Of a stretch of DNA of 7,722 bases, positions 6,354-7,722 are shown one piece after another. Location of the stretch: contig CALFSY010000051.1 of the NCBI GenBank assembly GCA_937916365.1, forward strand, positions 1 through 7,722, given 5' to 3'. The notes beneath the pieces were generated by a model. The model was given only the letters and a program-made list of their open reading frames with translations. It made no database searches and was not told the origin of the DNA. How positions within the stretch are numbered: position 1 is the first letter of the stretch; every line of letters begins with the position of its first letter. This stretch comes from an uncultured Jannaschia sp. GTDB lineage: Bacteria > Pseudomonadota > Alphaproteobacteria > Rhodobacterales > Rhodobacteraceae. The translations under genes were made by a program, and so were the position numbers.

Positions 6354-7010
6354 CTATATGTTTTTGGAGGGTGCTTGGAGATTTGTATACGAGGCGGCAT
6401 CCCTGCCCTTTTGTGACAGTTGATAAACACCCGTCGTTACCTTTTCAAACCAGCCGTAGTGGTTGGTTCGCATTATGGTTGTGGCTTTTGTAATGCTTGT
6501 CGCTTGGGCCACTGTCGCGCCCTTAGACGCCCCCTGCGCGGCCAAATAGTTAGCAATGCGTAAGGCATCTTGGCGGTATGCAGTTATGATTTTACCTTGC
6601 GTGCCGCCTTGGGATGGATCGCCTTGGCGTGCGGCAAATTCTTTCAATAATGCGTTTTGCCGGGGTTTCGATTTTTGTGGCACATAAAATCCGGGATCTG
6701 TATGCGCATTCACCAGACCCCGATGTACCGTTAAAAAACCCAAACCAAGTCTACGGCAAAGCCGAATATTTTTTTGCAAAGTTTTCCAACGTTTGGGGCG
6801 CGGCACACAAAGATATACCGCATCGGTCACGCGCAACCGCTCTATACCTTGATAAATAAGCGTTAAGGAAAAGTTTAGCTTCAGTTCAACAATTACAAGA
6901 GAATCGTTACGGTGGGCCACGACGTCCGCCGCACCAATTTCACCTTTGACTTTGTATCCCTGGCTTTCAAGATACGTTTTTACCGGGATATAAAGATCAA
7001 TTTCGCGCAT
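6354..7010 (-). CDS. DUF2161 family protein, predicted PD-(D/E)XK nuclease fold
   Basis: The 218-residue product matches what I recall of the DUF2161 (COG5482) family of putative PD-(D/E)XK phosphodiesterases; no biochemical role is established to my knowledge. It opens MREIDLYIPVKTYLESQGY. The candidate active site is E24 in KGEIGAAD, D29, and E42-x-K44 in VIVELKLN, spaced as expected for the fold. Residues about 140-205 (TAYRQDALRIANYLA to GVYQLSQKG) look like a winged-helix-type segment with an NHYGWFE core, which might bind DNA; this is inference. No signal peptide or membrane segment is seen. The start at 7010 is preferred because the family begins MRE-DLY; the frame is open to 7154, but that would overlap the divergent ppaC gene. 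The ribosome-binding site is weak. The gene is co-directional with groESL, 122 bp upstream of groES, but is separated from it by the groES promoter. Confidence 0.88.
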   Translation of the reverse strand: MREIDLYIPVKTYLESQGYKVKGEIGAADVVAHRNDSLVIVELKLNFSLTLIYQGIERLRVTDAVYLCVPRPKRWKTLQKNIRLCRRLGLGFLTVHRGLVNAHTDPGFYVPQKSKPRQNALLKEFAARQGDPSQGGTQGKIITAYRQDALRIANYLAAQGASKGATVAQATSITKATTIMRTNHYGWFEKVTTGVYQLSQKGRDAASYTNLQAPSKNI

Positions 7011-7039
7011 AATCGACACTGAATCGTAAACCACCCCAG

Positions 7040-7068
7040 GTGACAAGACCCTGCCATGGACATATAGA
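7040..7068 (+). promoter_or_regulatory. Candidate ppaC promoter
   Basis: GTGACA (7040-7045, one mismatch to TTGACA) and TATAGA (7063-7068) are separated by exactly 17 bp. They would start transcription about 25 nt before the ppaC ATG. The site lies within the 89-bp region shared with the divergent DUF2161 gene, for which I see no convincing promoter. It is identified by consensus only. Confidence 0.45.
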
Positions 7069-7099
7069 GGCGCAGATTTTCTTTTTCTGGGATCATGCC

Positions 7100-7722
7100 A
7101 TGACAACGCTGATTTTTGGTCACACATCGCCCGATACCGATTCCACGGGATCACCCATCGTGTGGGCCTGGTATTTGAGTCATATCAAAAACATACCCGC
7201 CGAGGCGGCTTTGTTGGGCCAACCCAATGCCGAGGCGGCATTCATGTTAGAAAAGTGGGGATTGGAAAAACCCCGCATTATCGACGGCGTGGACGCGGGC
7301 CAACCCGTGGTGATTGTCGACACAAACAACCCCGCCGAATTGCCAACTGATATAAATCAGGCTGATATTCGCGCTATCATTGATCATCATAAATTAACGG
7401 GCGGTTTGCAAACCAAAGGCCCGATTGATATGCGCATTGAACCCCTGGCGTGCACCGCCACCATCATGCACAAAATGATCGGCCCAGATATGGCGCAGGC
7501 CCCCGCAGGCATCAAGGGTGCGATTTTGTCATGTATTCTATCAGATACGCTTGAATTCCGATCCCCTACCACCACGAAAGAGGATGAAGCCGTGGCAAGG
7601 GGTATCGCCGCAGATTTGGGGGTGGACATTCCCACGTTTGCGGCAGAGATGTTTGCCGCAAAATCCGACGTGTCCGCATTTTCCGACGCCGCGTTGATCC
7701 GAATGGATTCTAAGGCTTACGA
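7100..7722 (+). CDS. ppaC: Manganese-dependent inorganic pyrophosphatase, family II (partial, C-terminus outside window)
   Basis: The frame is open from ATG 7100 to the window end (207 residues seen; family members are about 300-310). The enzyme splits pyrophosphate into two phosphates in the cytoplasm, pulling biosynthetic reactions forward. The N-terminal DHH domain carries all expected metal ligands: H8, D12 and D14 in FGHTSPDTDS (6-15), D74 in VIVDTN, the DHH motif D95-H96-H97 and D149 in SDT. These positions match the numbering of the Bacillus subtilis enzyme to within one residue. No CBS regulatory insert is present up to the window end. The DHHA2 domain, with its substrate-binding Arg/Lys residues, should follow beyond 7722. 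An ATG at 7095 ends at once in TGA, so 7100 is the start; GGGA at 7089-7092 is a weak ribosome-binding site. The gene is divergent from the DUF2161 gene. Confidence 0.95.
   Translation, partial: MTTLIFGHTSPDTDSTGSPIVWAWYLSHIKNIPAEAALLGQPNAEAAFMLEKWGLEKPRIIDGVDAGQPVVIVDTNNPAELPTDINQADIRAIIDHHKLTGGLQTKGPIDMRIEPLACTATIMHKMIGPDMAQAPAGIKGAILSCILSDTLEFRSPTTTKEDEAVARGIAADLGVDIPTFAAEMFAAKSDVSAFSDAALIRMDSKAY

Noticed and set aside
7011..7154. 48-residue N-terminal extension of the DUF2161 protein
   Set aside because: It would overlap the divergent ppaC start at 7100 and its promoter. The family's usual N-terminus begins at the ATG at 7010.
1..7722. CRISPR array, transposon, prophage, defence island, tRNA or rRNA
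   Set aside because: No regularly spaced repeats, transposase, integrase, phage or toxin-antitoxin sequences, cloverleaf candidates or rRNA-like segments were seen. Nearly all the DNA is accounted for by the seven genes.

Overview
The window looks like ordinary chromosomal DNA from an alphaproteobacterium, most likely a member of or close to the Rhodobacterales. This is an inference from protein character: the GroEL sequence and its GGM-rich tail, a DUF2161-type protein, a family II (Mn-dependent) pyrophosphatase, and an HrcA/CIRCE-type control site before groESL. Base composition is moderate rather than very GC-rich. I see no insertion sequence, phage gene, CRISPR array, tRNA or rRNA.

Right edge (about 6354-7722): two divergent genes share an 89-bp intergenic stretch. 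On the plus strand, ppaC (from 7100, cut by the window end) encodes the catalytic DHH domain of a manganese-dependent inorganic pyrophosphatase. On the minus strand lies a DUF2161 protein, a predicted PD-(D/E)XK nuclease-fold protein with a possible C-terminal winged-helix part.

Middle (about 4184-6344): the heat-shock chaperonin operon groES-groEL lies on the minus strand. It has a TTGACA-type promoter, a CIRCE operator with one perfect and one degenerate half-site, strong Shine-Dalgarno sequences and a hairpin after groEL. The promoter is bracketed by an imperfect inverted repeat.

Left part (1-4029), all minus strand in transcription order: an ABC exporter half-transporter (619 aa, fused membrane and ATPase domains), a family GT4-like glycosyltransferase, then a second ABC exporter whose first 322 residues (membrane domain only) are in the window. 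The two ABC proteins are paralogues and could pair as a heterodimer. The arrangement suggests a small operon that makes and moves a glycosylated envelope compound, but no substrate can be read from the sequence. Its leader holds a 17-bp perfect palindrome before the first gene. A structured ABC-GT junction puts the glycosyltransferase ribosome-binding site inside a stem, and a 7-codon mini-ORF overlaps the start of the second ABC gene.

The best candidates for something undescribed are the ABC-GT-ABC module with its possible control elements, and the predicted nuclease-fold gene beside groESL. Both are hypotheses from sequence reading alone.
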